DNA of 64,000 nt from Streptomyces peucetius (GCF_025854275.1 NZ_CP107567.1:5952001-6016000); one strand, 5' to 3'. Positions 1 to 8,842 are shown, counted from the first letter of the stretch. The notes: a model not told the origin generated them from the letters alone. Numbers and translations are program-made.

Positions 1-1583
1 GCGAGGCGCTGCGCCCCCGGACGGCCCGTGACCGTGCCCGCAACCCGGTCCCAGACGACGCGGGGACGCAGCTCGGCGAACGCGTCGGACGGATAGCGGC
101 CAGCGAGCATGTCGAGGACGGCCGTGAAGGCCGACTCCGGCAGTGAGGCGAAGGGCGCGGCCCGGCGCACCAGCGCCAGCAGGTCGTCGAACTGCCAGCT
201 GTCCAGGGCGACCATCGCGACCAGCTGCTGGGCGAGCACGTCCAGCGGGTTCGACGGGATGCGCAGCGATTCGATGGAGCCCGTGCGCATCCGCTCGGTG
301 ACCACCGCCGCCTGCACCAGGTCGCCCCGGTACTTGGGGAAGACGACGCCCGTGGAGACCGCGCCCACCTGATGGCCCGCGCGGCCCACCCGCTGCAGGC
401 CGGAGGCGACGGACGGCGGGGACTCGACCTGCACGACCAGGTCCACCGCACCCATGTCGATGCCCAGCTCGAGGCTGGAGGTGGCGACGACCGCGGGCAG
501 CCGGCCGGCCTTCAGGTCCTCCTCCACGAGAGCCCGCTGCTCCTTGGAGACCGAACCGTGGTGGGCGCGGGCAAGCAGCGGAGGGGCGCCCTGAGCCGCA
601 CCGGACTGAGCCATGATCTCCGCCGGCGCTGCGTCCTCGGGCATGGGGGCGCCGGTGGCCCGTTCGTACGCGATCTCGTTGAGGCGGTTGCAGAGACGCT
701 CGGCCAGGCGGCGGGAGTTGACGAAGACGATCGTGGAGCGGTGGGCCTGGACGAGGTCGGCGATGCGCTCCTCGACATGCGGCCAGATCGACGGCTTCTC
801 GGCGACACCGTCGCCGGTGTCGGAGGCGGGGGAGCCCCCGAGCTCACCCAGGTCCTCCACCGGGACGACGACCGACAGGTCGAACTCCTTCCCCGAAGGC
901 GGCTGGACGATCTCGGCCCGGCGCTGCGGCGACAGATAGCGGGCCACCTCGTCCACCGGACGGACCGTCGCCGACAGGCCGATCCTGCGGGCAGGGCGGG
1001 GGAGCAGCCCGTCGAGCCGCTCCAGGGAGACGGCGAGGTGGGCGCCCCGCTTGGTGCCGGCGACGGCGTGGACCTCGTCGAGGATCACCGTCTCGACGCC
1101 CGACAACGCGTCCCTGGCCGACGAGGTGAGCATCAGGAACAGCGACTCGGGGGTGGTGATCAGAATGTCCGGCGGCCTGGTGACCAGCGAGCGCCGCTCC
1201 GCGGCGGGGGTGTCGCCCGAGCGGATGCCCACCCGCACCTCCGGCTCGGGCAGGCCCAGGCGCACCGCCTCCTGCCGGATCCCGGTGAGCGGGCTGCGGA
1301 GATTGCGCTCCACGTCCACCGCGAGGGCCTTCAGCGGTGACACGTACAGCACGCGGCAGCGCTTCTTCGCCTCCGCCGGCGGGGGAGTGGACGCCAGCCG
1401 GTCGAGGGCGGCCAGGAACGCGGCCAGGGTCTTGCCCGAGCCCGTCGGAGCCACCACCAGCACGTCCGAGTCCTCGCCGATGGCCTTCCAGGCCCCCTCC
1501 TGCGCAGCGGTGGGCGCGCTGAACGCCCCCGAGAACCATCCACGGGTCGCGGGGGAGAAGGAGTCGAGCGCAGTCCGGGCCAT
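1..1583 (-). CDS. lhr: Lhr-type ATP-dependent DNA helicase, N-terminal part (cut by window edge)
   Basis: Large superfamily 2 helicase, read on the minus strand with the start inside the window; about 527 codons are visible and the C terminus lies to the left. The reading frame has no stop through base 1. Walker A (APTGSGKT, near residue 45), the motif II box DEVH and an LSAT motif III are present, followed by the second RecA-like domain (QRVGRAGHQVG). The family (Lhr, often annotated DEAD/DEAH helicase) unwinds nucleic acid 3' to 5' and is linked to DNA repair. The ATG at 1583 gives MARTALDSF; an in-frame ATG at 1592 would add three residues. It is divergent from the AraC gene. Family certain, exact role inferred. 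Confidence 0.9.
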   Translation of the reverse strand, partial: MARTALDSFSPATRGWFSGAFSAPTAAQEGAWKAIGEDSDVLVVAPTGSGKTLAAFLAALDRLASTPPPAEAKKRCRVLYVSPLKALAVDVERNLRSPLTGIRQEAVRLGLPEPEVRVGIRSGDTPAAERRSLVTRPPDILITTPESLFLMLTSSARDALSGVETVILDEVHAVAGTKRGAHLAVSLERLDGLLPRPARRIGLSATVRPVDEVARYLSPQRRAEIVQPPSGKEFDLSVVVPVEDLGELGGSPASDTGDGVAEKPSIWPHVEERIADLVQAHRSTIVFVNSRRLAERLCNRLNEIAYERATGAPMPEDAAPAEIMAQSGAAQGAPPLLARAHHGSVSKEQRALVEEDLKAGRLPAVVATSSLELGIDMGAVDLVVQVESPPSVASGLQRVGRAGHQVGAVSTGVVFPKYRGDLVQAAVVTERMRTGSIESLRIPSNPLDVLAQQLVAMVALDSWQFDDLLALVRRAAPFASLPESAFTAVLDMLAGRYPSDAFAELRPRVVWDRVAGTVTGRPGAQRL

Positions 1584-1684
1584 GCCCACCATCGTGCACC
1601 CGAGCACTGACAACGCGGGTCCGCGGCGTGTCCAGGACCCGGACGGGCCGTCGTGCCCGGCAGGGGCGGTAGCAGAATGGCCGT

Positions 1685-2557
1685 ATGGAGAAGGACCCGG
1701 CGCCGGACAGGAAGGGCGAGTGGGCACGGCACTGGCAGTACCCGGGCGTGCCCGGCCTCGACCTGCTGCAGGCCCGTTATGTGCGCCATTCATTCCCCCC
1801 GCACAGTCATGAGGGGTACGTCTTCGGCGCCGTCCGGCGCGGTATCGAGGACGTGGCGATGCCCGAGGGCGTCGTCCGGGCCAGGCCCGGCACCGTCGTC
1901 ATGATCAACCCGGAGGTCCCGCACTCCGCCAGGGCCGGTGTCCCCGAGGGCTGGGTGTACTCGACCCTCTACCCGTCCTCCCGGCTCGTCGGCACGATCG
2001 CGGAGGAGACGACGAACCTGCGGGGAACCGCCGGATTCGCCGAGACGATCGTCGAGGACCCGGACACCGCCCGGCTCGTGCACGAGGTGCACCGTGCGGC
2101 GGAGGCGGGCAACGCCCTCGCCGCGGACAGCGTTCTGCGCATCGCCGTCGCCACACTGCTGCGGCGCCACGGGCGCTCCCTCCCCGCCCGTACGCCCCTC
2201 GCCGCCGGCGCCCGGACAGCGGCGGCCGCGAAGCAGGTCCTGGAGGAGCGGATGGCGGCCCCGCCGTCCCTGGAGGAACTGGCGCAGCAGCTCGGCGTCA
2301 GCCCCTTCGCGCTGCTGCGTGCCTTCAAGGCCTCCTACGGGCTGCCGCCGCACACCTGGCTCACGGACGCGCGCGTCCGGCGCGCCCGGCACCTCCTCGA
2401 CGTCGGCACGGCCCCCGCCGAAGCCGCCGTCACCGTCGGCTTCACCGACCAGCCGCACCTGAACCGTCACTTCACCCGGATCGTCGGCGTCCCACCCGGG
2501 GCGTACCGGCGAGAGCGCGCAAGAACGTACAAGACCGCAGGCAGGAGCCCTGCGTAG
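1685..2557 (+). CDS. AraC-family transcriptional regulator
   Basis: A 290-residue regulator. The N-terminal half is a cupin-like sensing domain (FPPHSHEGYVFG; PGTVVMINPEVPHSARAG), typical of AraC_binding domains. The last about 100 residues are the double helix-turn-helix: SLEELAQQLGVSPFALLRAFK forms the first HTH, and VTVGFTDQPHLNRHFTR then GVPPGAYRR is the signature second HTH. It starts 10 bp upstream-spaced from azlC on the same strand, so it is a likely local regulator of the AzlCD exporter. The effector cannot be read from the sequence. Confidence 0.93.
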   Translation: MEKDPAPDRKGEWARHWQYPGVPGLDLLQARYVRHSFPPHSHEGYVFGAVRRGIEDVAMPEGVVRARPGTVVMINPEVPHSARAGVPEGWVYSTLYPSSRLVGTIAEETTNLRGTAGFAETIVEDPDTARLVHEVHRAAEAGNALAADSVLRIAVATLLRRHGRSLPARTPLAAGARTAAAAKQVLEERMAAPPSLEELAQQLGVSPFALLRAFKASYGLPPHTWLTDARVRRARHLLDVGTAPAEAAVTVGFTDQPHLNRHFTRIVGVPPGAYRRERARTYKTAGRSPA

Positions 2558-2567
2558 CGTCCCTGGC

Positions 2568-3533
2568 GTGGCAGAACAGACAGCTCGACCAGACATGGCC
2601 GCCGGGGAGGGCCCCGGGGGCGCGGCGCCGTTCGCGACCCTCGCGGCGGCCGCCCCCGGACCGCCGCCGGAGCCGGGGGACGCGTCCGCGGCCCCGCAGG
2701 GAACCGCGCCCGGGGACGGGCCGTCCGCACGCGGGGGCGCCTCGGGAGGGGGGCCCGGCGACGCGTCACCCGGACGCGGACACGGGGACGCGGACGGGAC
2801 CGTGGCGCAGCCGGACGCGAAACCCGACTCGGCCGTCGTCCGAGACGCACTCGGTGTCGGAATCGCCGTCGGCCTGTCCGGCTTCGCCTTCGGCGTGACC
2901 TCGGCCGGGGCCGGTCTGACCCTGCTGCAGACCTGCGCGCTCAGCCTGCTCGTGTTCACCGGGGCGTCGCAGTTCGCACTCGTCGGCGCGATAGCCGCCG
3001 GTGGCAACCCGCTCGCCGCCGCGGCCGGCGCCTTCTTCCTCGGGGTGCGTAACGCCTTCTACGGGCTGCGGCTGTCGCAACTGCTCGCACTGCCCCGCTT
3101 CGTACGGCCGTTCGCCGCGCACTGGGTCATCGACGAGACCACCGCCGTCGCCCTCGCACAGCCCACGCGGCGAAGCGTGCGGATCGGCTTTACCCTCACC
3201 GGCCTGACGCTCTACGTGCTGTGGAACCTGACCACGCTCCTCGGGGCGCTCGGCGCCGAGGCCCTCGGCGACACGAACGCCTGGGGGCTGGACGCGGCGG
3301 GCCCGGCGGTCTTCCTGGCACTGCTCGCGCCGATGCTGCGCACGGCCACGGAAAGGGCGGTGGCCGGGCTCGCGGTGCTGCTGGGGCTCGGCTTCCTGCC
3401 GGTGCTGCCCGCCGGGGTGCCGGTGCTCGTCGCGGCGTTCGCGGCCCCCGCGGTGCTGTGGCTCAAGGGGCGCGCGATCGGCGACGGCAGCGGCGGGACA
3501 CGGCGTATGTACAGGAAGGACCGGAACCGGTGA
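2568..3533 (+). CDS. azlC: AzlC-family branched-chain amino acid exporter, large subunit
   Basis: Integral membrane protein of about 321 residues. After a roughly 85-residue hydrophilic, Gly/Pro/Ala-rich N-terminal tail, the AzlC core begins (ALGVGIAVGLSGFAFGVTSAG) with several hydrophobic helices and the family stretch FTGASQFALVGAIAAGG followed by FFLGVRNAFYGL. With AzlD it exports branched-chain amino acids or analogues. The GTG at 2568 is used here; an ATG nine codons later is an alternative, and the low-complexity tail is unusual for the family. The stop overlaps the azlD start (GTGA), implying coupled translation. Confidence 0.92.
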   Translation: MAEQTARPDMAAGEGPGGAAPFATLAAAAPGPPPEPGDASAAPQGTAPGDGPSARGGASGGGPGDASPGRGHGDADGTVAQPDAKPDSAVVRDALGVGIAVGLSGFAFGVTSAGAGLTLLQTCALSLLVFTGASQFALVGAIAAGGNPLAAAAGAFFLGVRNAFYGLRLSQLLALPRFVRPFAAHWVIDETTAVALAQPTRRSVRIGFTLTGLTLYVLWNLTTLLGALGAEALGDTNAWGLDAAGPAVFLALLAPMLRTATERAVAGLAVLLGLGFLPVLPAGVPVLVAAFAAPAVLWLKGRAIGDGSGGTRRMYRKDRNR

Positions 3534-3838
3534 GCATCTGGATCGCGATCGCCGCCACGGCGGTCGGCTGCTACCTCGTCAAGCTGGCCGGGCTGCTGGT
3601 GCCGGCCGACACACTCGAGCGGCCCCTCGTGCAGCGGCTGGCGGCCCTGCTGCCTGTCGCCCTGCTGGCAGCGCTGACCGCACAGCAGACCTTCAGCACC
3701 GGCCAGTCCCTCGTCCTCGACGCGCGGGCAGCGGGGCTCGGGGCCGCGGCCGTGGCGCTGATGCTGCGGGCGCCGTTCCTCGTGATCGTGGGGGCCGCCG
3801 TGGCTGTGACGGCGGGGGTACGGGCGCTGGGCGGCTGA
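3530..3838 (+). CDS. azlD: AzlD-family small exporter subunit
   Basis: A 102-residue membrane protein starting at the GTG that overlaps the azlC stop by 4 bp. It has hydrophobic helices (IWIAIAATAVGCYLVKLAGLL; LPVALLAALTAQQTF; FLVIVGAAVAVTAGVRALGG), the usual size and layout of AzlD. It forms the exporter with AzlC at the cytoplasmic membrane. The operon order AraC-AzlC-AzlD supports the call. Confidence 0.9.
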   Translation: MSIWIAIAATAVGCYLVKLAGLLVPADTLERPLVQRLAALLPVALLAALTAQQTFSTGQSLVLDARAAGLGAAAVALMLRAPFLVIVGAAVAVTAGVRALGG

Positions 3839-3903
3839 CCGGGCCGCGTGCCGCCTCCGGCCGGTTCGTCGCGGGGCGGTGCTGCGGCGGCCCGGTACCG
3901 GTG

Positions 3904-4845
3904 TCACCCGATGGGGTGGCCGTGCGCCCGGAGCGTCCGCAGCGCCTCGATCGTCACGATCGGCCGTGCCTCCAGCGCGGTGCCGGGAGCCCATTCGCGC
4001 CAGCTGATGGGCCATCCGCCGTCCTGCTGCTGCTCACCCGCGAGGTGCTCCAGGGAACGGGCCATCTCCTCGTCGCTGAACCAGCGGCGGGCCAGCGAGC
4101 CGGGCGTGCGGGCGTAGTCGTGTGCGAAGTGGTGCTCGCCCGGTGCATAGCCCGGGGCCACGGGCTGGTCGTCGAGCCGCTCCGGGTCCAGGGCGACGAG
4201 CCGCTGCTCGCGCACGATCCGGCCGAGCCGGTCCGCCGCCGCCTGCGCGCGTGGCCGGTCCGGCACGCCGTCCAGGAAGGCGATCGCCGCCTCGATCTCG
4301 TAAGGATGCGACGTCTCGATCGCGTCGACCGCGGACCAGCAGAAGTCGGTGGCCCGGAAGAGCCACGCGTGCCACACCTCGTTGCGGTGCAGCAGACCGA
4401 CCACCGGGCCCGTCGCCAGCAGCTCGCTCGGCGGGTCGTCGACGATCATCAGGAACGGAGCGGCCGGATAGGCCCGCTGCGAGGGGTGAACAGCGGGCAG
4501 CGCGCCCTCTTTTGTGGACACCTCCGTGAGGTAGCGGCACATCCGCTCCACCCGCAGGCCGCCGCAGCGGCCGATGGAGTCGAGCACGCGCAGCGCGTGG
4601 CCCGTGTGCAGGGGCTGACTGACCGGGCCGCGCAGATCCGGTTCGAGGGCGTGGCCGTAGCCCCCGTCCTCGTTGAGGTAGGCGGTCAGCGCCGTTTCCA
4701 CCGCGTCGGAGCCGCCGCCGAGGAAGTGGTAGGCGAACCGCCGCTGCTCGAGCACCCGGGCCGTCAGCCAGATGAAGCGCTCGGCGCGCTCCAGCGCGGA
4801 CGCGGACGCGAGGGAAGGGTCGGGGGTTGCTCCGTTTCCAGCCAT
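3904..4845 (-). CDS. Prenyltransferase/squalene-oxidase-repeat-like (alpha-toroid) protein of unknown function
   Basis: A 313-residue soluble protein. Toroid-type repeats are seen near residue 60 (TAYLNEDGGYGHALEPDLRG) and at the C terminus (LAGEQQQDGGWPISWREWAPG), similar to the QxxDGGW repeats of terpene-cyclase and prenyltransferase alpha-alpha barrels. The start ATG at 4845 is chosen over a much longer upstream extension that runs through non-coding sequence and an opposing gene. No catalytic aspartate motif was seen, so enzymatic function is not claimed. It is convergent with azlD and divergent from the DUF3046 gene. Confidence 0.75.
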   Translation of the reverse strand: MAGNGATPDPSLASASALERAERFIWLTARVLEQRRFAYHFLGGGSDAVETALTAYLNEDGGYGHALEPDLRGPVSQPLHTGHALRVLDSIGRCGGLRVERMCRYLTEVSTKEGALPAVHPSQRAYPAAPFLMIVDDPPSELLATGPVVGLLHRNEVWHAWLFRATDFCWSAVDAIETSHPYEIEAAIAFLDGVPDRPRAQAAADRLGRIVREQRLVALDPERLDDQPVAPGYAPGEHHFAHDYARTPGSLARRWFSDEEMARSLEHLAGEQQQDGGWPISWREWAPGTALEARPIVTIEALRTLRAHGHPIG

Positions 4846-4925
4846 GTCACCGACGGTAGAGCGGAAAGGGCTTTCGACAAGGCGGAGGGGCACGGCTGCA
4901 CTCTCAGGAGCGGGATACTGAGGGC

Positions 4926-5120
4926 ATGCGGTTGACGATTTTCTGGCAGCACATGGCGGACCACTTCGGTGCGGCGTACGCGGACTCCTTCGCACGGGAC
5001 CATGTGATGGCCGAACTCGGCGGCCGTACGATCCATGAGGCACTGGCCGCCGGCTGGGAGGCGAAGGACGTGTGGCGGGCCGTCTGCGCCGCCATGGACA
5101 TCCCTCCGGACAAGCGGTGA
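4926..5120 (+). CDS. DUF3046 family small protein
   Basis: A 64-residue protein (starts MRLTIFWQHMADHFG, contains DHVMAELGGRTIHEALAAG, ends AMDIPPDKR). This is the size and sequence of the actinobacterial DUF3046 family, commonly found upstream of recA. Function unknown. The stop codon lies in the first copy of a 16-bp direct repeat. Confidence 0.9.
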   Translation: MRLTIFWQHMADHFGAAYADSFARDHVMAELGGRTIHEALAAGWEAKDVWRAVCAAMDIPPDKR

Positions 5121-5290
5121 GACACCGGCACGAGCGGTGAGACACCGGAAAGACGGCCCGCGGCCACGGTGGTGAGCCACACTGGGCCGGTGGCCGGCCC
5201 GTGCTGCGTGCTTCGAGGGGCCTGTTCCGGGAATCGGGCGTACTTCGGGCGGCGCGGCGTGTTCCGGGACCGGGCCTGCTTCGGACGGGG
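5113..5290. repeat. Two small imperfect tandem repeats in the DUF3046-AI-2E intergenic region
   Basis: A 16-bp word (agcggtgagacaccgg) occurs at 5113-5128 and again at 5133-5148, with a 20-bp period. A second, imperfect repeat pairs 5222-5257 with 5258-5290 (both contain TGTTCCGGGA followed by a CTTCGG box). The stretch 5121-5458 otherwise holds no convincing gene. The AI-2E frame stays open through part of it, but the sequence there is low complexity and has no ribosome site. Confidence 0.6.
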
Positions 5291-5458
5291 CCGCCCGCCT
5301 CGGGCGGAACGGCCGGCTTGGGCACCTCGGACGCTGAACACGGGGACGGCTGCCTGCTCCGGGCCGGCCTTCCCCGTACGGGGCAGACCGCTCCGGACCC
5401 GGCCGACCCGCGCCACCGCGCACCACGACACCCCCACAGGACGGGAACCGCTGACGAC

Positions 5459-6805
5459 ATGACCGCTGACGAGAGGGCCACCCAGGACGCGGTCGCGTCG
5501 GACGGGGCCGCCGTGGGGATTCCCTCACAGGGCACCACGGCGCCCGATGCCCCGCCGGCCGCGCCGCCTCCCGGTTCGGAGGCGGGCGGCGGAAGTCCGG
5601 CCCGGATGCCTCGCTGGCTGCCGCGTGCTCTGATCCTGGCGCTGGCGCTCTACGCCTGCTTCCAGCTCGGCAGCTGGGCCTTCCACCAGCTCATCGGCCT
5701 TTTGATCAATATCCTGATCGCCTTCTTCCTGGCGCTCGCGATCGAGCCCGCGGTGGGGCGGATGGCGGCCCGCGGCATGCGCCGGGGCCTCGCCACCTTC
5801 CTGGTCTTCTTCGCGGTGCTGGCCGCCGGCATCGGATTCGTCGTGCTGCTCGGCTCGATGCTGGCCGGCCAGATCGTCGAGATGGTCGAGGAGTTCCCGA
5901 AGTACCTCGACTCGGTCATCCGCTGGATCAACAGCACCTTCCACACGGAGCTGTCACGCGTGGAGGTCCAGGACAGCCTGCTGCGCTCGGACTGGCTGCG
6001 GAACTACGTCGAGAACAGTGCCAGCGGGGTGCTGGACGTGTCGGCCACCGTGCTGGGCGGACTGTTCAAGCTGCTGACGATCTTCCTGTTCTCGTTCTAC
6101 TTCGCGGCCGACGGGCCCCGGCTGCGCCGCGCGCTGTGCTCCGTCCTGCCCCCGGCCAAGCAGACCGAGGTGCTGCGGGCCTGGGAGATCGCTGTCGACA
6201 AGACGGGCGGGTATCTCTACTCGCGCGGGCTGATGGCACTGATCTCAGGGGGCGCGCACTACATCCTGCTGGAGATCCTCGAGGTGCCGTACGCCCCGGC
6301 GCTGGCGGTGTGGGTCGGGCTCGTCTCGCAGTTCATCCCGACCATCGGCACCTATCTGGCGGGTGCGCTGCCGATGCTGATCGCGTTCACCATCGACCCC
6401 TGGTACGCGGTGTGGGTGCTGGGCTTCGTCGTGATCTACCAGCAGTTCGAGAACTACCTGCTGCAGCCGAAGCTCACCGCCAGGACCGTCGACATCCACC
6501 CGGCGGTGGCCTTCGGCTCGGTCGTCGCGGGTACCGCCCTGCTGGGGGCGGTCGGCGCGCTGATCGCGATCCCGGCGGTCGCGACGCTCCAGGCGTTCCT
6601 CGGCGCATACGTGAAGCGGTACGCCGTGACCGACGACCCCCGGGTCCACGGTCACCGGAGGCACGGTGGCAGCCGGGCGCTCGCCCGCGTGCGCAGTGCG
6701 CTCCAGGGCGGCCCGGGTCTGCCGTCCGCTCGGTCCGGCACGTCTGCTCCGCCCGGTCCCGCCACCCCTTCCGGGCCGGAGAACGCGGACGGCGCGGGCG
6801 CCTGA
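5459..6805 (+). CDS. AI-2E/PerM-family membrane transporter
   Basis: A 448-residue polytopic membrane protein. A disordered N-terminal 55 residues precede about eight hydrophobic helices. Family marks include LLINILIAFFLALAIEPAVG, the long extracytoplasmic-type segment with VEEFPKYLDSVIRWIN, and the signature near residue 300 (VSQFIPTIGTYLAGALPMLI, then YQQFENYLLQPKL). The family includes proposed AI-2 exporters and sodium/proton antiporters; substrate not predictable. ATG 5459 chosen because upstream in-frame sequence is repeat-like. The C-terminal about 60 residues are a charged tail. Confidence 0.9.
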   Translation: MTADERATQDAVASDGAAVGIPSQGTTAPDAPPAAPPPGSEAGGGSPARMPRWLPRALILALALYACFQLGSWAFHQLIGLLINILIAFFLALAIEPAVGRMAARGMRRGLATFLVFFAVLAAGIGFVVLLGSMLAGQIVEMVEEFPKYLDSVIRWINSTFHTELSRVEVQDSLLRSDWLRNYVENSASGVLDVSATVLGGLFKLLTIFLFSFYFAADGPRLRRALCSVLPPAKQTEVLRAWEIAVDKTGGYLYSRGLMALISGGAHYILLEILEVPYAPALAVWVGLVSQFIPTIGTYLAGALPMLIAFTIDPWYAVWVLGFVVIYQQFENYLLQPKLTARTVDIHPAVAFGSVVAGTALLGAVGALIAIPAVATLQAFLGAYVKRYAVTDDPRVHGHRRHGGSRALARVRSALQGGPGLPSARSGTSAPPGPATPSGPENADGAGA

Positions 6806-6840
6806 GCCGACGCCCGGCCCGGGCCCGGAGCACGCTGTCC

Positions 6841-6942
6841 TGTGCCATCGAACCTTGAGCGTTTGTCATCGAAGTCCGAGCGTGTGCTGCGAACCCAATG
6901 ATCACCAACTTTCGGTGGCAATGATCAAGATTCGGTGGCACA
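6841..6942. mobile_element. 102-bp MITE-like remnant with IS21-type terminal repeats
   Basis: Imperfect 20-bp inverted ends: 6841-6860 starts TGTGCCATCGAACCTTGAGC and 6923-6942 is its near reverse complement, ending GGTGGCACA. A second, inner pair (6862-6883 and 6900-6921) carries the same CATCGAA / TTCGGTGG core. Two repeats per end in opposite orientation resemble the multiple terminal repeats of IS21-family elements, but no istA or istB lies between them. No clear target duplication was seen. Confidence 0.55.
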
Positions 6943-7052
6943 GAACACCTGAGGCCCTGAGGGGAGCCTGAGTGCCCCGGAGGTCAGATGGCTCTGGTGG
7001 CCCGGTGGGCATGGTGGGATCATGGCTGTAGGAACATGACAAAGGGGGCAAT

Positions 7053-7499
7053 ATGTCCGCGATCAAGGAAAGCGTCGAGATCGACTGCCGCCCCGAAGAG
7101 GTCTTCTCGTACGTCACCGTCCCTTCCCACCTGCCGGAGTGGCAGGAGAGCGCCGTATCCGCGCGTCTGGTCGGTGACGTCCCGCTGGGCGTCGGCTCCA
7201 AGATCGAGGTGACCCGGCGCATGGGGCGCGAGTTCACCACGACCCTGGAGGTCACCGAGTTCGATCCGCCGAGAAGCTGGCACTACCACGGCATCGAAGG
7301 TCCCGTCCGGCCCGACGTCCACGGCACGATCGAGCCGCTCGACGATGGCAGGCGCTCACGCCTGACACTCGACATCGACTACGAGGGGCACGGCCTGGGC
7401 AGGGCGCTCATTCCGATGGCAGTCCGCCCCCGCGCCCGCAAGGAGTTCCCGAGGAACGAACAGACGCTCAAGAGCCTGCTGGAGAGCGGTACCGGCTAG
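7053..7499 (+). CDS. SRPBCC-family (polyketide cyclase/dehydrase-like) protein
   Basis: A 148-residue START/SRPBCC-fold protein: IKESVEIDCRPEEVFSYVT at the N terminus is the usual first strand and helix, followed by EWQESAVSARLVGDVPLGVG and a long C-terminal helix. These proteins bind hydrophobic ligands in a cavity; substrate unknown. A strong ribosome site (AAAGGGGG) precedes the ATG. It sits between repeat remnants of an insertion element, so it may be accessory. A hairpin follows the stop. Confidence 0.85.
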   Translation: MSAIKESVEIDCRPEEVFSYVTVPSHLPEWQESAVSARLVGDVPLGVGSKIEVTRRMGREFTTTLEVTEFDPPRSWHYHGIEGPVRPDVHGTIEPLDDGRRSRLTLDIDYEGHGLGRALIPMAVRPRARKEFPRNEQTLKSLLESGTG

Positions 7500-7522
7500 A
7501 AGGCTGATGAAGAACTTGCTCC

Positions 7523-7551
7523 GGCCGCCCGACTTACCCTGTCGGGTGGCC
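7523..7551 (+). terminator. Hairpin after the SRPBCC gene
   Basis: An 11-bp stem (GGCCGCCCGAC pairing with GTCGGGTGGCC, one G-U in RNA) and a 7-nt loop, 24 bp after the stop at 7499. No U tract follows, as is common in Streptomyces terminators. Confidence 0.6.
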
Positions 7552-7552
7552 T

Positions 7553-8806
7553 CTCGCAGTGAAGGTTGAGCGTTGTCGTCGAAGGTTGGGGTGCCGGTAA
7601 GAACTCTGGCACCAGCCGCAAATGGCTGGCCTACTCCGCCGATGGCACCGCTCTTGGGTCCGGCTGATCGACCAGCACGACATCGTCCTCCGGCCCCCGC
7701 TCCAGTTCCCCCGCTGGACCACCAGCTGTGAGCCAGGTCACTTCCATGGCGCTGGGGAGCTGGAGCGGTGGATCGTCGTGGTGAGGCGTCGCAGCGCGGC
7801 GTGGGCGGGTGGGCCCCAGGTGGGCTTGCCGCCCGGACGGCCGTGGACGCCTGCCTCTCCAATGAAGATGCAGGCGAGGGCTTTCAACACCGCCCAACCA
7901 CGGGCGCGGCGTAGGGTCGCTGTGTCCGCGGCCGGCTGATAGGCGTCGTAGAAGCGGTCGACGGCGCCGTCCGGCAGCAATACCCAAGGGGCAGCGAGAT
8001 CGCAGGCCGGATCGCCCGCAAAGAGGTCACCGAAGTCGATCACGCCGCAGAAGGTGCCGTCCGCGGTGAGGATGTTGGCCGGATGCAGGTCGCCGTGGAG
8101 CCACAGCGCCGGGCCCGCCCACCCGGGCGCGGCAACGGCGTCTTCCCAGACCGCGCGGACGGCGTCCGGGTCAGGGAGCAGCCCCAGCTCGGTAACCGAG
8201 GCAAGCTGCTCGGCGAACTGCTCGGCGTGGTCGGCCAGCGGCCCCCCGCGTCCACGGCCGGCGGGCGCCCCCTCGGGGGCAGGTCGGTGAAGAGCAGTCA
8301 GGAAGGCGGCCAAGCTGTCGGCCGCCTCCGCGGCGCGCGTGGCAGGGGCGCGGTCGGCAGGCGAGCCCGGCACCCAGGTGGTGACGATCCAAGGCCGCGG
8401 AAACCGCTCGGAGGGCTCGCCAAGGCGCTGCGGGACGGGGACCGGCAGGGGAAGATGCGGAGCGAGAACGGGAAGCCAAGCATGCTCCTTGCGCAGCAGC
8501 GCGTCCGCAGACAGCGTCGCCCAGGGCAACCGGACGGCGAGATCATCGCCGAGCCGCCACAGCTGGTTGTCCCAGCCGCGCGCACCGAGCCTCAACGGAT
8601 GATCGGCCAGGTCGGGATGCTGGTCGCGCAACAGATCCCGGACCAGTTCCGCGGTGATCTCGATCTCGGTGCGGGCCATGCGGAGCCACGGTAGTGGCAG
8701 TGGGCCGCCCGCTTCCTGACGTCCAGCATTCCGTACCGATCAAACTTCGACGGCACGAACTCACCGATCACCAATCTTCGCTGGCAAAGATCAAGCTTCG
8801 GTGGCA
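7553..8806. mobile_element. IS21-like terminal repeats bracketing the phosphotransferase gene (transposase absent)
   Basis: Left side: two repeats at 7553-7570 and 7573-7590 (core GTCGTCGAAGGTTGG). Right side: three repeats in the opposite orientation at 8739-8756, 8766-8786 and 8789-8806 (gatcaarcttcgrtggca type). These are relatives of the ends of the 102-bp element at 6841-6942. About 1.25 kb lies between, containing only the phosphotransferase-like gene and 180 bp (7560-7737) in which no gene was recognised. The reading as a decayed IS or non-autonomous element is an inference. Confidence 0.5.
7738..8679 (-). CDS. Aminoglycoside phosphotransferase-like kinase (APH family)
   Basis: A 313-residue protein with the APH/choline-kinase fold. 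The catalytic loop is WLHGDLHPANIL (HGDxxxxN, near residue 198) and the metal-binding DFG-like motif is GVIDFGDLFAGDPACDLA. The nucleotide-binding lobe carries GARGWDNQLWRLGDDLAVRLP. Members phosphorylate aminoglycosides, macrolides or small alcohols with ATP or GTP; the substrate cannot be read here. It is bracketed by IS21-like repeats, suggesting it was acquired. Confidence 0.88.
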   Translation of the reverse strand: MARTEIEITAELVRDLLRDQHPDLADHPLRLGARGWDNQLWRLGDDLAVRLPWATLSADALLRKEHAWLPVLAPHLPLPVPVPQRLGEPSERFPRPWIVTTWVPGSPADRAPATRAAEAADSLAAFLTALHRPAPEGAPAGRGRGGPLADHAEQFAEQLASVTELGLLPDPDAVRAVWEDAVAAPGWAGPALWLHGDLHPANILTADGTFCGVIDFGDLFAGDPACDLAAPWVLLPDGAVDRFYDAYQPAADTATLRRARGWAVLKALACIFIGEAGVHGRPGGKPTWGPPAHAALRRLTTTIHRSSSPAPWK

Positions 8807-8842
8807 CGGGACACACGCGGTTCCGGGCGTCGCGTGGTGCGC

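Noticed and set aside
5169..5462. Short frame upstream of the AI-2E gene
   Set aside because: Low-complexity, built from a tandem repeat, no ribosome site.
3904..5538. Longer version of the toroid-like protein starting near 5538
   Set aside because: The extra 230 codons cross the DUF3046 gene and intergenic repeats; the ATG at 4845 gives a normal N terminus.
7560..7737. Possible transposase remnant between repeat ends
   Set aside because: No recognisable IstA, IstB or other transposase fragment on either strand.
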